Shown here: positions 10,968 through 24,318 of the stretch, one piece after another
How positions within the stretch are numbered: the first letter of the stretch is position 1
How the letters are laid out: the number at the start of each line of letters is the position of its first letter
Source: Onchocerca volvulus
Lineage: Eukaryota; Nematoda; Chromadorea; Rhabditida; Onchocercidae
Assembly (NCBI GenBank): GCA_000499405.2
Contig: HG738141.1
Span: forward strand, 1,492,481-1,556,480
Length of the DNA: 64,000 bases
Direction: 5' to 3'
The notes under the pieces: model-generated
Seen by the model: only the letters and a program-made list of their open reading frames with translations
The model's database searches: none
What the model was told of the DNA's origin: nothing
Translations under genes and position numbers: made by a program

Positions 10968-13653
10968 ATGTCGAAGGCGGATGAAGGGCGCCTGATACAT
11001 ATCGCCAAGAAACGTGAACGTGCTAAAGAAGCTATCGAGCAAAGACGGCGGAAATTGGAAGAAGAGACAAAAAATCGTAAAATTTTTTTTACAATATCTT
11101 CATACCAGCCGGCCTATGAATAGCGTAGAAAAATCTGCGATTTTGGAAGTTGATTAGTTTACAGTAAAAGAAATTCTGATTATCATCTTGTTTATGCTTC
11201 TCGATTTCAGTAAAATCAGGTATCACAACGAAATTCACTGCAAATTACGATGCTATAGAAGATACTCTGAAAACTAGCACTGTTGGTCTGGTAACGCTGG
11301 ACGAAATGCGAGAAAAACAACGAGATGTAGTTGAAGCAAGGTTTTGTATCAGTTTTTGCAGTTGGTTTATTCGAAAGCTTTATACTCATCGACATGAGAT
11401 TTTTTCCAAAATTTGAATATATGTATAAAAAAAAACAGTGCAAAATACAGGTGAAAATTCATTGTACTTCCGATCATGGGTATGAACTCTAACTTATCTT
11501 AATTTGTGACTGAAACAACTAGTCACCACCCCATTTTGTTCATTAGGTCCTCAAAATATTCCCTCCAAACCAGAAAGAACAATAGCAAATAAAACTAAGG
11601 AATTGGAGGAGTTATTTTGTGAACACAATGAACAAGATAGGATGATGATCAGCTGTCTTGGTCACAGATCAAGATAAAGTAGAGTTTCATATGTTGACAG
11701 AAAATGCAAGGATTTTTTACTACTGTAAATTCTATAAACTTGATCAGAGGCTTCGATTTTTCTGCAGGGAATTTCAAAGAACAACTGAAGAAGAGTCTAA
11801 AGAAAGTATTAGAAGTACAGCTAGCGATAATAAAGGCTGTCAAGTAAGTCCCAATTGTATCCCTTTATGTGCGTTACTGCTTTTCTTAATTCGCATTCGT
11901 AGTCACAATTTAGCAAAAAAAGATGGTTATAATTTAGCAATTTGAGCTTATGCTTGTTTCTACTTCTTCATATTTATTCTTTAGATACTTTGACCTCAAA
12001 TAATCTTTGCAAATCAGATCACCTTCATTATACTATTAAGCGTCTTCTCATTGTAGACGAGGTGCTATACTACTATCACTACTTCGCGGTCGGTTTAGAT
12101 GATGTTTCGTGCGTACCATCCGATCTCCTCAATCTTTCTGTCATGATATTATGTTTTATGAATGAGATAATTTCAGAAACGAGTGCTTTCTTTTGCATTT
12201 GATGATGAAGATGAAGAAGATGTGGTGTCTAAGCCGTTAGAGAAAAAAGTAAGCGTTCTGACGAAAATTTTATTACCATAAAGTTACTGACAGATGCATA
12301 TAAATCTAATTTCAGCGAATGGGCATGGATCCGACAGTGGAGACAGCATTTCTACCGGACCGTAATCGAGAAAAAGAGTTGGCTAGGTGAGTTTATTTTC
12401 TTTCAACGGTTTTTTTAATGATAGATTTTCAAATAAATATTTATTGAAGGTTAAAGGAAGATCTAGCAAAAGAATGGCAGGCGTTGCAGGAGAAGGAGAA
12501 AAACGAAGAGATTAACATTGCATTCGTATATTGGGATGGTTCCAGTCACCGCAAAGATTTGAAAATGAAAAAAGGAAACACAATATCACAATTTCTTGTT
12601 CGAGCACTTGAAGTATTTTTTCATGTACTTTGTTATCATCATTCTTCTTTCTCCCTCTCTACAAGAATAAAAGCATTAAGATTCACCGGCTCAAATATTC
12701 TTTTGCAGTTGTTGAAAAGGGAATTCAGCGAAACGCGGGCAGCTGTACCGGAGAGTTTAATGTTTGTTAAGGAGGACCTCATCATACCGCATTTCTATAC
12801 GTTAGTTTTTTTTTATTCTGCAGTACCAATGAAAAAGCAACCATTTTTTTTTATTCTGCAATACCGAATTATAAGAACAGAATGTGAGTCTGATATCTTG
12901 TTCCATTCTTTCAGTTCTTTGATGACTGTACGTCATATATTTTTGTCGTATAGTATTAAGAGAACAATACATCACACAGTATACTTGATATAGTGATATC
13001 ACTGCAATATTTATTTAGACAGAATATCATCGTTTCAGATTTCAAGATTTCATTGTAACAAAAGCGATGGGAAAAACAGGTCCGTTATATGAATTTGATG
13101 CCGCGGGAGAAATACGACTAAGACAGGATGCTGCTGTAGATTGTGGCGAATCTCATCCAGCCAAGGTATCAGTCAAAGTTCAAAATGCATAATCTGTATT
13201 AAGCGGTATTGAAATACATACCACTGCCTTCGTCAGATTTTCGTTTTTCTATAGATCAATTGAGAACTGAATGACAATTTCAAGAACATTATATGAGAAT
13301 ATTAAAATTTCCGTAACATTAAATTAAAATATATTCAGCGATATTAGATATTAACCGATATAGGAGAACAAAAGTTAAATGGTAGATTAATTCTATTCAC
13401 ATATCGATATGCTGTAATGTGCTCTTCAATCGATATAATTTTAAAAAAATACTAAAAAGGCTTTCATTAAGAGGAACAAAAAAAAAAAATGCGATAATAG
13501 CATTCATTATCAAGACTTATCCATCAAATTTTTTAGGTCGTATTACGAAGCTGGTACGAAAAGAATAAGCATATATATCCTGCGTCTCGATGGGAAGCTT
13601 TTGTACCTAATAAAGAATACAGGCGAACAATCGATGATCTCACCACCATTTGA
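10968..13653 (+). CDS. FAM50A: FAM50/XAP5 family nuclear protein
   Basis: FAM50/XAP5 proteins are nuclear and are found with catalytic-stage spliceosomes. Clear exons are 10968-11076, 11211-11340, 12177-12248, 12316-12386, 12450-12612, 12709-12800, 13039-13165 and 13537-13653. The N-terminal basic coiled region ([21 protein letters not shown]) is followed by [11 protein letters not shown], an acidic patch after [15 protein letters not shown] and the invariant [12 protein letters not shown]. Then come the XAP5 core with [37 protein letters not shown], and the C-terminal [20 protein letters not shown]. The part between 11340 and 12177 is unresolved. Peptides resembling the family ([11 protein letters not shown] near 11579-11610 and a K/E-rich piece ending at about 11841) are visible, but I could not find splice sites that join both in frame. 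Family and most exons are secure. Confidence 0.92.
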
Positions 13654-14132
13654 TCAATCAAAGTAAATCTAGTAGTTTCCTCTATTTTACACCATAAGAA
13701 GCAACATTTATTTATCTTTGACAGATACCGCTAAAGATATCAGATGTTCTGAAGTAGCGAAATATTTGTTTATAAGTCATAGACCCTCATCTTAAGTCTT
13801 TTCCTTTTTTTTCTATTTCATCACTATATTAGCCATAGCCTATTGCATACATAGTCATTCCTCATTATTATATTTACTATAAACTTGACAATTTTAGAGA
13901 AGCATGCTATAACAAAAGGAAAAAAAAAGAAAAAAACTCTTCATCAAAAGAAAAGTCATGTAATTCATGCAAACACATGAATTTATTAATTAATTTTACT
14001 TTCTGGTTCCATAACATCAAGACATTTGCATACTCTTTAGGACCTATCACAATGAATCTTACTGCAGAAAACTATAACGCTCATCTAATAAGATCATTTG
14101 CAACCTACAAATATACAAAAAAAAAATTTTAT
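13654..14132. other. Convergent intergenic region
   Basis: About 480 bp between the stop codons of FAM50 (+) and ATP synthase subunit b (-), holding both 3' ends. It is rich in A/T homopolymers; no other feature is seen. Confidence 0.6.
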
Positions 14133-15204
14133 TCATTTCAAAGAAAGCCCCTTGAGCTGTTCGATACAGATATCCATGTACTTTTCTTTGATGTTCTCTT
14201 TATTAGCCATTATCTCTGATTGAACCTGCAACTTATTCATTGATTCACAACATTACAGCGAAACTTCTGGAGTATAGATCAATAACTAAGATTTACACAG
14301 CATTTTATTATAAAGCAAATAGAATATGTATTTCAAATATTATCAAAAAGTGCATGAAATCTCATTAAACAATGATCAGAGGGCAATTTCAGATATCAAA
14401 TAAACTTACCGAATTGATGATCCACTTCAACATATGGTCACGAGCGAAACTGTGTTTCACAGCTTCCGTTTCTTGCAAATAATCAAGACGACGTTTCATT
14501 TCAGTAGCCAGACGCTCTACATTTTTTCGATAAGTTGATTCTAATTGAAGAGCCAAGTTCTCTTTAAAGATTATTGGATAGTATTCCTTCACCGCTGCAT
14601 AAGCACTTCTTTCAGCTTTTGATGTCTAAAATGAGGTTCTGGCCTACAAAGCAAATTAGTCAGGAATTTTATCGGGAGTTTAAGTCTGGCACCAAAATTT
14701 TCCCTGTTAAAATTTTTCTCATTTTGAGCATTTCAATCACAGGAAAAAACCTCGTAACAAAACAAGAAATAATGCAAAATATTCTTCGAATATTGGAAAA
14801 ATGAAGTTAGTTACATAAAGAAAAACAGTAAAATTGTATATATTTTTTTTCTTCTCTGACATTATTGTTTTACCATTACTTTTTATCTTTGCTGGCACTA
14901 AGTTAATCATGAAGTATCTTACCTCCTGAGTTTCTCGAATTGTCTTGAAGTTATTGTCGATAATGTCCAGATACTTTTTTTCGGCTTTCTTACAACTCTC
15001 ATAAAAATATTTATCCCATCGATCTGAAACAGTTCAAATGGATTTAAAAGTCACAAAAACAAGAGAAACAATACATCAAAGATTCCCATTTCTCATAGTA
15101 GTTATACAGTAAATTGTTCTATCTAGAAAATGCAATACTGGAGATGGGATGCAGAATAAGATTATTATTTCGGAATCTATCACATATCCGCTGAATGAAA
15201 GTAA

Positions 15205-15239
<35 letters not shown>

Positions 15240-16339
15240 TTCATTTTCTTCTTCAATGTAATTAGCTAGAAAATAAAAAAAGATACATATGTAAAAAATA
15301 TATGAGAAGGACGTTTCTTTTTTTTTTTAACTTAGCAAGTGAGAACTCACAGTTGAATGCTCTGGAGAATATATAGTAGTAGAATAGGAGAACCAAGATC
15401 TTCACCCTATCATGAGCAATCTCGAATAATCCCTTCGTATGTAAAAATGCATAAAGCATCGCGAAGAATACATATGGCCATGAAAAAGTAATATTTGAAC
15501 AATTAAAATATGGCATTATTAATCATGCAAAAATCAATTTTGGATAACGAAAGGCAACACAGACTCACTATACAAATACATATTATGAAAATCAGAAAGT
15601 GCCGGTTTCTTATGTGATTATAGAAGTATGCAAGCACTCATATAAAATCTTTTTACGAAATGCTGACGATATAGCATTTACATACGAATTTCAAGAAAAC
15701 TATTAAACTTACCAGATGTTCCCGTGTACTTATGGAAATTATTCATAAATTTATCTGGTATGATCATAAGCCGCAATTTTGGCGGATACATACGTTTCAC
15801 AGGATATGGATAATTTACCTAAAAATAAGGTTAACAATCAATGAAGTTTATAAAGATAATTGTCGTTCAATAATATAGTCTGATTTTATTCACCATGCAA
15901 CGGAAGATAAATACTCAAGAAGATAATATATTATAAAATATCTCCAAACAAATTTTTTTTCCAAATGCATACCAAATCACGTTCCGGATATTCCTTGAAA
16001 TCCTTCGGTACCTCTGGCAGAGGTGGCGGAATATACTGTTTCCCGATATCCCTCATAAAGGATATTGGGGCATGCAATTCGCCTTTCAGAGGGATTCCTA
16101 AAAGAACCATAAGATGATTGCTTAAACTATAGTACAATGCTGATTTAAACAGGAATTGAGTATTCATAAACTGAAAATAATGGAATGTGAAAATGCAAAG
16201 ACTATAATCTAGCAGTTCAGCTGATGTGTTACTAATCAAACTTACCTTGAAAACGATATTTTAATTTCGTAAAAAATCCAACTTTTTCCGAGACATCCAT
16301 CCTTCCTACTACATCGCTTCCCTCTTTCGTGGTACTCAT
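14133..16339 (-). CDS. ATP5PB: Mitochondrial ATP synthase subunit b (peripheral stalk)
   Basis: Subunit b anchors the peripheral stalk of the F1Fo ATP synthase in the mitochondrial inner membrane and stops the F1 head from rotating. Exons are 16339-16246, 16097-15973, 15818-15713, 15479-15351, 15023-14923, 14625-14410 and 14225-14133, totalling 287 residues. PPKLRLMIIPDKFMNNFHKYTGTSG precedes two hydrophobic segments in exon 4 (about residues 110-150: PYVFFAMLYAFLHTKG, VKILVLLFYYYIFSRAF). A long charged helix follows, with the family signature around ALQLESTYRKN, KRRLDYLQETEA and DHMLKWIINS. The N-terminus lacks an obvious long presequence. An acceptor (GCACTTTCAG) ends 11 nt before the ATG. 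AATAAA overlaps the TGA stop, implying a very short 3' UTR. The acceptor of exon 4 reads CAT instead of CAG (see findings). It converges on FAM50. Confidence 0.9.
15206..15236. repeat. Poly(A) run inside ATP5PB intron
   Basis: About 31 consecutive A on the + strand (poly T in the transcript) within the intron between exons 4 and 5. Confidence 0.9.
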
Positions 16340-18306
16340 CAGAACACTAACTGAAAGTGCAAAACGTCACAAAGTTTTATACCCACACTTTCAATTTTCA
16401 TATTTCTTCTACATTCTTCCTACTTGATTTAAAATATTTCCATCCGAAGTATCACTGATCTTATGCATACTAAACCATTGATCAGTCATTAGTAATTCTA
16501 CTATAACTCTCTAGATATATCCGCTTCTCCCAAACTCGAATTCGGGCATGCACGATGCATCATTCGAAATGATCAGCAAGTCGAGATGAGAGGCTATGGG
16601 AAATTCTTTGAATGGGAAATAATTTGCCTGTATATATAGGTTGACTGCATCGCAAAATGCAAGCTTGTGTCCGAGTTCCAGTGGCCAATGCATACCGATT
16701 CAACGCCATGAATCCGAGGAACAAAATAGAGCACTGCAACATATTCAGATGAATGATGCTTTGTACTGTCAATACGATGAATGCAATGAAACACGAAATA
16801 AAATGCAAATGTAAAGTTGATATATAATATGACTAGACTCAGTTATAGATGACTGCCAACAACGAATACTATGAATGCAATTTCATCATCCACTAATAAT
16901 ATCAAAAAATATATCTGAACATCAAAAAATACATTATCTTCCACTAATGGTGGAAAGAACTTCTGCTATTAAATGATTACAGTCGGATTTGTAATTTGCA
17001 AGAATTATTCTTGATAAATAAGGTAAATGAATGAAACAAGAAAAGTGAAGGAATAAATATAAGTAAACAAATAGGTAAACATAAATCAATGAATGATAAA
17101 TAAACTGATGAATCAATTCGCAGTAATGCATGCTAATATACAAAAAACACTTCCCGTCCAAAACAAAGCCTTTTCATCGCTCTTTCAGATGTATTAACAT
17201 CAACATGAAATGTTTATGACCACAAGTATAAAGAGATGTGTTTAGGATCCAATTCGGCTACAACATTCATTCAGCGTGATATATTTCACCATTCTCGCAC
17301 TTGTTCTTGAAGTGAGCAATGAGTGGTATAGTATTATATCACATCACTAATCAATATAATCTGTTAAGGGAGTATTTTATCCAGGTGAGCAATCATCAAT
17401 ATCCTATCTGCCATTTCTAGCAATGAAGAAATTTGAGATTTGGACAAACTGGCTGAGTAATGCTGTGATGCTTATAATAACATCACTACATAAAGTTATA
17501 TAATTTGGCATGCCAATTACTTCTTGCATGAGTTAAATCCAAATAGAACTACATGCAAACAATGGACATTGATTGCATGCATAGGTTTTGAACGGACAAC
17601 CCAAACGAACCATCCAACCGCGAATCTCATCATTTTGCACAATGAATGTGGTCGGCCGCGAAATACTGAAGGGCCGTAAAAAGACATTTCGTCGCTTTTT
17701 CATATGAGGAAAGCGCAGGAGTGGGAAGGATTACTATGGTCGTTTTGATTTACGAGGCATCCCGAGGGGATTTCACTGAGATGTTTATACTATTGCTTGC
17801 ATCGAGTCCTTTAATTGACTTTTGATTTCCAGAGATAAATATAAGCTTATTTAGCATGAAGGGACATGCGAAGGAGTTTGTAGTAAAAGTAATCAAGACT
17901 TGTTGATAGAAGTGCTGGAAGTTAGAATAAGTTTTGCAAGAGTGGGATTAGAGTTCAAGTTAATATTTTTCGCTTATTTAGTTCGAACTATTGTTCATCT
18001 CTTGATACTAATTCGGAGCAGTGTTTTTATGCAGTCAAGATGAACTTTTGCGAATATCAATAATCCGTTATAATTAAAAATAAGCGCTTGTATCAGTATG
18101 AGATTATCGAAATGATTTCATTATTTTACGAATGGCTCTATTAGTCAGGATGAAGTATGCGGAAAGTTCGACTTCTCCTACAGTTTTTTATTAACTGTTA
18201 GAGTTTTGAGACTCTTATATTGGATTACATGTGATTATCGTCGTACATATTTTTGGCTAGTTATCGAGAAGACTCCTGTTTCTTCTGTTAAAGCCGTGAA
18301 GTTACT
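16340..18306. promoter_or_regulatory. Shared upstream region of ATP5PB and GDPGP1
   Basis: Nearly 2 kb separates the divergent start codons and must contain both promoters. A locally G/C-richer stretch at 17640-17760 includes a 21-codon open frame starting at 17642 (MNVVGREILKGRKK...) that I do not recognise and that may be chance. No RNA gene or repeat was identified. Confidence 0.45.
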
Positions 18307-21300
18307 ATGTTTAATGCTTCGTCACTGACCAACCTATCCGCTGTTCAGGTAACACCTCAAAGTTAATCTTTTCTGCAGAATAAAGGAGATCGACATTCTT
18401 TCCAGTTCATATTTTTTTACAACTCAGTATGAGTAGAGGTCAGAGAAAGCGACAAAAAGTTAGCGTATTGTGAGAATAAAAGAAATGATGGGCGAAAAAT
18501 TTCTCAATTTCACTATGGATCATTTCAGAGGTCGCTCATGGGGTACAGTAAACGTTATGTTACCATAGTCAAAAATAACTTTGGATAGTAGGATTAAAGT
18601 AAAATAAACTATAAAAGTTATGTATGATCATAATTAATTGTCAAGTTTCTCAACTATACCATCTTTGTCCGCTCAAGTTTCAGTTACCTGTTGACCAAGA
18701 TTGCACTTCGTCTTTGTTATTCTCTTATTCAACATCAGATTTTATCTACGATCTAAGGAATTCGCACCCGAAAAATGTTGAAAGCCGCTCCAAAGTTGGT
18801 CAATTTTTTAAAATGTAGACATATGTGTTTTAGGGCGAAATATATAATATCATTATATTGTAGTAATATCAAGTTTTATTCCAACTTAAAAGTTCTCGCT
18901 TTGAATTGGGACAGAATTTAATTCACCGATCTTTTCTTTATTATGATCCCGACATTTTTTTCTAGAATAATGTTATAGTATTAATGCCTTTATAAAGAGT
19001 TATATTCGACCACCGCACAGCACTTCAGTCCACTTTTTTGCTATCTTTGAATAATATTTCTCTGATAAATACTTTTGCTAAATCATTGCTTCGAAGAAAG
19101 ATTCATTGAATATGAAAATTTCATCAGATAAAGAGCTTTTTATAGTTCGAAGATACACTTATGTCCAGATGGGAAAATGCCGAGAAGCATAAACTATTAA
19201 ATTATGATCTGAATTGCGAACTGTATAAATTGCTGGAGGGTGATTTCAACTTTTCTATTCAGGTGTGTCATGTTATTTTTTCCAATCTTTAAGTCTCAAT
19301 GGATGCTAAATAACGCTTGAACTAGCACAGTGAAAGTTTCAAGTAAGTTTCGGAAAAAGCAGACATATGATCCTTAGAGTATTTACATATGATGCCGTTA
19401 ATCAGAAAAATTTGCCATAATAACTGCAAATAATTATTTGATTTTAATTGGCTTTCGTAATTTTGTATTATTTTCGGATTTTTTGGTTTTTTTTTTTTTT
19501 TTTTTTTTTGCAACAATTAGCAGATTTTTATTGCGCTATTTTAAAACTCCAGAAAAAATATTGCAAATGTAGATACGATTGACTTATGAAAATCCGCTAA
19601 TCTTTTAAATTATTTATCAGTCTAGTTACCATCTTTCGAGATTTGATTTCCAGATAATCGCATGAATGATTAATGGGTGCAATCTCTTTAAAAAGCTACA
19701 TAGAGAAACTTTTTTTTTAGGAATAACAAACTACGGTTATTTATGATATTAATACACAACTAGTTTTTAGAAGTTTCTTTTTTTTTTTCTCGGCATAAAG
19801 ACATCCGCTCCTATTTATCCACTATTTAAAATTTTCAGGTTTTTACAGGTTTGATTGCCATAAAAATATAAGCCTACTTCCGGTAGCTAACTATATTATT
19901 AATACAGAAATTTGTCAATAATACTATTATATAACTTCAGAAAGCTTATTATATAATGATTGGAAAAAACATTCCGGTTAAGGGAAAGCCTTTGAGCTTG
20001 TTGATAAAATATTCTTTTTTTGGAAATCTAGTGACTCTCTTTCATTATTTTTAATAATATCAAAAAGAAAATTTGTCGATGATGATTTAAGAGCAAAGTG
20101 GACGAGTATCAAATATCTGTGTTTCCGAAACTATTAACTAAAATTTTTTTCCGACTTATATTGCTTCATGATTCAGTCGAATTAACTGTAATTTTTATGT
20201 AGGGAAAGGAAATTTTCATATCCATCATAATTAATAAATAAATCAATAAATTAAATAAAGGAAAATCGATTTATAATCCTTCAGTTGAATGTTGAACGTG
20301 GAGAAAGGAGACGTAAACCAATGCATTTCCGAGCATTACGCGAACCTTTTAGTAATCTGAGATGGAATTTCACAAAGCTGAAAGAGAATGAGGTCAGTTT
20401 AGGGATAGCTATAAGTTTCAAAATTAGGTATTTCTATTTCAGATATTTTTTTTTTTTTGAAATATAATTTTCCACGATGTAATCCTTTGTACTTGACTGA
20501 ATTGATCGTATCGCATGCATACACATACACATACATACACACGCACACAAAAACACGTACATATACACACACATACACACTTGCCTATGTTGTCATAATT
20601 TATTGATCAATCTGACTTTTTAAAGATACTGTTTTATTTACGATGCAAGGACCATTCACTAAGCAGCGACCCATTGGATCGACATGTTGTTGCAGTTAAT
20701 GCTGCACCGCTCAGAAGAGGACATTCTTTGCTATTGCCATCCATAGATCGCTGTACACCACAGGTAAACTTTGCCTAACTTAATTGAAGCGGAGTTATTA
20801 TTTCAAAGATAATAATTTGGAATTATATCCATTAAGTGTTATTCTTTACGAAATGATGGGATATCAATTTTGAATAAAATTTCAAGCAGAGCAGTGGAAG
20901 CTGTATTTTCGTTTTTTTGTACTCTATTTTATGTTTTTTTGTTGGATAAATCAGTGCCAGATCGATTTCTTGTTTTTCATAAAAGAGAGTGCTTAGTTGT
21001 TACAGGAACTGCACGTCTCATGCTACATTAGAATTAGTACCTTTTCAAATTTCTTTCTGAAATCATATTATTTATTTCATTGACTTCCTAAATGAAATAT
21101 TCTGCAGGTTCTATCGGAAGTAGCAGTTCGTTTGGCAACCGATACAATGCTCTTAGCGAGGGACAATTCCTTTCATGTGCTATTCAATAGCTTGCTGGCA
21201 TTTGCTTCCATTAATCATCTACACCTTCATCTTTTAACGTGGCCATATGACTCCGACTTAATCAATCGTGTGAGTTTATTTCCTTTTTTAGCATATCTCT

Positions 21301-22797
21301 TCTATCTGTTTTCTATTCTTCTTTATGCTTTTTTCTTTTTTTTTTCCTCTCCCACCTTTGCATTATCGTTCAAAGGGGATATAGTCATCTGTTTCCTACT
21401 ATAGTCATTAGGATATAGTCATTACGTATAGTCTTCAGTCACATGTTGCAGTTTATTCTCTAAATCTGCACAATTCATTTTATCTTGTTAATGAATACAA
21501 TAAATATAGCGATATTATAATTGATTTATAGAGGTGCGAACATCTGTTCGACAATATATATGTAGTCAAGCGGCCAATATGGTTTGCGTATGCTATCGTT
21601 TTGCAGCTAACTGGTCCAGAACAATATGAAAAGTTTGTTATGTAAGTCCAATGCTTCATAAAAGATGGACAAGTGACGGGAACAGGCTACTTATTCATAT
21701 TCCCATCCTCCACGGAATTTTCAATATTTTTGAGGTTTCATACTCATAAACTTTATGTATGACCGTATTTCAGTATTCACGAAGGTTTGCTTAAAGTCTT
21801 TGAGATCTAGAAACTTTTTGTCGATAGCAGTAGAATGTGATACTTTAAAATCAAGGTCATCGTGTTCAAAGCACTTCCTGTGATTTTCAATTTCAGGAAT
21901 ATAACACGTTGTGCAGACTACTTAAGCACTCATGAAGTGGCGCATAATATATTTTTCTCACGTGCACAACCGCTAAGAACGTCTGGTGCTATCCAGTCGG
22001 AAGATAAAACAAATGTACTTCCACAACTTGTCACTGCATACATTTTTCCGCGTGTTGCTGTTGTTGGTATGTTTTCTTATTCTTTGCGACCGCATTCATC
22101 ATCTTTTTATTATGTTTTCTATTTTCCGGAATCTCTGTTCGTGTGTTTCGCTTCCTCTTTAAATAGATAAATCCGAAAACACCAGAAAAAGAATACCTTA
22201 GAAAAAGAATAAAAGATATTTGCATAATGCTTTCCATATGTTTTTTCACAAAACCACTGAAAAACTTGCTTTTGTTTTCTGCTGACTTCAAAGGTTATTT
22301 TTTAAATACATTCGCACAAGTTAACATAAACGTATTTGCAGGAGCTAAACCGGCCAGAAGTTTCAGTCCGGCATCTTTAGAGCTTTCGGGATGTTTGACT
22401 GCCTACAGTAAGTATCATTTGCTTCATCAATAAATAGTCGGTGATATAATGTTTCATCAAACTAGATTCTTTTTGTTGAACTTCTTTGCAGGGAAGGTGT
22501 CGGAGTTAGTTCATGCTTGGTACCTACAAAGCCTGCTTCAAACATTTTGCAGCATATCAGTTTTTCGAAACAGTCACTGAAGAGGGAGCACTGCGTATAA
22601 TAGACGAAGAGGCAACATTGCCTGTCTCACGATTTAACCAGATTTGTTCCGAACTGATACAAGTCCTATCCGGGAAGATGGTCGAGCACAGCACTGCTGA
22701 CAAAACCGAACCGGCAGGTTTTACTGATGTTATTATGGCTCATGTCTTGGATAAAGTTGATGGCGCTATTACTCCAATTATAAAACAGTTGAAATAA
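18307..22797 (+). CDS. GDPGP1: GDP-D-glucose phosphorylase (HIT-like)
   Basis: This enzyme phosphorolyses GDP-glucose to glucose-1-phosphate and GDP, clearing a by-product of GDP-mannose synthesis in the cytosol; the C. elegans orthologue is mcp-1. Exons are 18307-18348, 19146-19262, 20285-20392, 20626-20763, 21108-21269, 21532-21641, 21897-22066, 22342-22407 and 22553-22797. They give 385 residues, the usual family length. Landmarks are LNVERGERRRKP, WNFTKLKENE, NAAPLRRGHSLLLP and the HIT-type triad in NHLHLH (His172, 174, 176; the middle His is the expected nucleophile). STHEVAHNIFFSRA and a C-terminal helical region ending IIKQLK follow. All junctions are GT-AG. Exon 1 is short (14 codons) and its ATG is inferred from phase and a good donor. 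It is divergent from ATP5PB and convergent with the TMEM186-like gene. Confidence 0.93.
20521..20580. repeat. CA-rich microsatellite
   Basis: Imperfect CACATA/CACACA repeats inside the GDPGP1 intron between exons 3 and 4. Confidence 0.85.
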
Positions 22798-24318
22798 GCA
22801 ATAGTAATATGAACAAAAGATAAAATTAGTAATGGTAATTATCATTTCATATTTTGTAGCTGTCATCATCAGAATTGGATGAGTTGCGTGACTCATTCCA
22901 AACGTTCGAAATGCATTCACCAAGACGCTTTTTCCCTGCAGACTATCAACAATTTACATTTGAAGAAGAAGGCAAACCGACAGACCTCAAGCCAGAAACT
23001 TCTCTTTGACTACTGCTTCCCAATGATTCGTATAGTAACAATTATATTTTTGTTTATTACAGGGAAAGGCAAAAGGCGAAACCCTTATTTATTTATGCTT
23101 TTCTGTATTACCTGTAGTATTATGCAAAATTGTTAAAGCTGATAGAATTTATAGATCCCTTCATGTATCCTTCACCTTTCATTTTCATTTCGATACATTA
23201 AGATGATAGAAAGCAAGTTCAATAACATGTGAATAAACGTGCACATTTTGACTCGAATTGAATATTTTAAGGGAAAGAACATGATCACTTCAGTCGCTCT
23301 AGCGTTAAAGAGGACAATCGTGTTAATATTTCTCGAGTTAAGGAATAATTTGGGAAGTTGCTGTGCTTTGGATGTATTGTCACTGGTATAGTGTCGAGAG
23401 CAACAGAATTAACAATATTAAATGATTCTTCGAATGCATAATTCAGTTATAAGTATGTCACAGAAAGCGTATTATCAATTTTAGTTCATAAGATCTCTTC
23501 GTCATTTATTTACTAGTGAAAATATGTTGCGTAATAAGAATCATTTGTTCTTCCTTCTTGACTTGAATGGCGTTACTGTTTTATTTCTCTTGGGATGTCA
23601 TGTTTTGTATTTGTAAAAGCGCTTTGCTATTTTTTCTGTTGCTTCTATATCATAGACCAGTGACCAGATTTCCATATGAATTCCTAGCTTACAACTATGT
23701 TTAAGGTGCCTTATTTTGTCCACAGATTTGTTTATTTCCATCATTATATTTTCTTTTTTGATTTCAAAGCCAGAAACTTTTAGGATGCAGTAAGTAGCTA
23801 TTAGATTTTTTCATTTCCCATATATATGTATCGGTATACTTTTCCAATATTATTATCAGGTAATAAGTAGCTTAGTTTGCATTTATTGTGTCGATATTCC
23901 TCATCCATTGTGATATTTGAATCGATTTTAATGATAAAATTATGCGTTGATCGGCAGATGCCGACAGCATCTAAACCATTATCAGCTACAGCATTGGAAA
24001 CGTGAACATCTTCCTTAAAATATCATATACGAATGACATAGCGACAAACATAAAGTAAAAGTAATGTATAAGATATATAGTAAAAATAATGGACAATCCT
24101 CGAATAAAAATCTTCAGTACTGTATCTTTAAAGATGACAAAAGCAACTAAATACAATCAATTTCATGTCTTCCGAAAACCATCTATATCACGCATCAATA
24201 ATTCAAACAGTTTCATTGTATCACATAACTTAAAAGAAAAGATAAGAATAAAATAGCAGAAAGATATTGTAAGGGACTTGTTAATTATTCTATGAATTAA
24301 TGGTACACGCTTAATAAA
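22798..24318. other. Convergent intergenic region
   Basis: Lies between the stop codons of GDPGP1 (+) and the TMEM186-like gene (-). It holds the two 3' ends, with an AATAAA at about 23231. A further open stretch at 22860-23010 looks like a splice-shadow of the GDPGP1 terminus. Nothing else was recognised. Confidence 0.5.
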
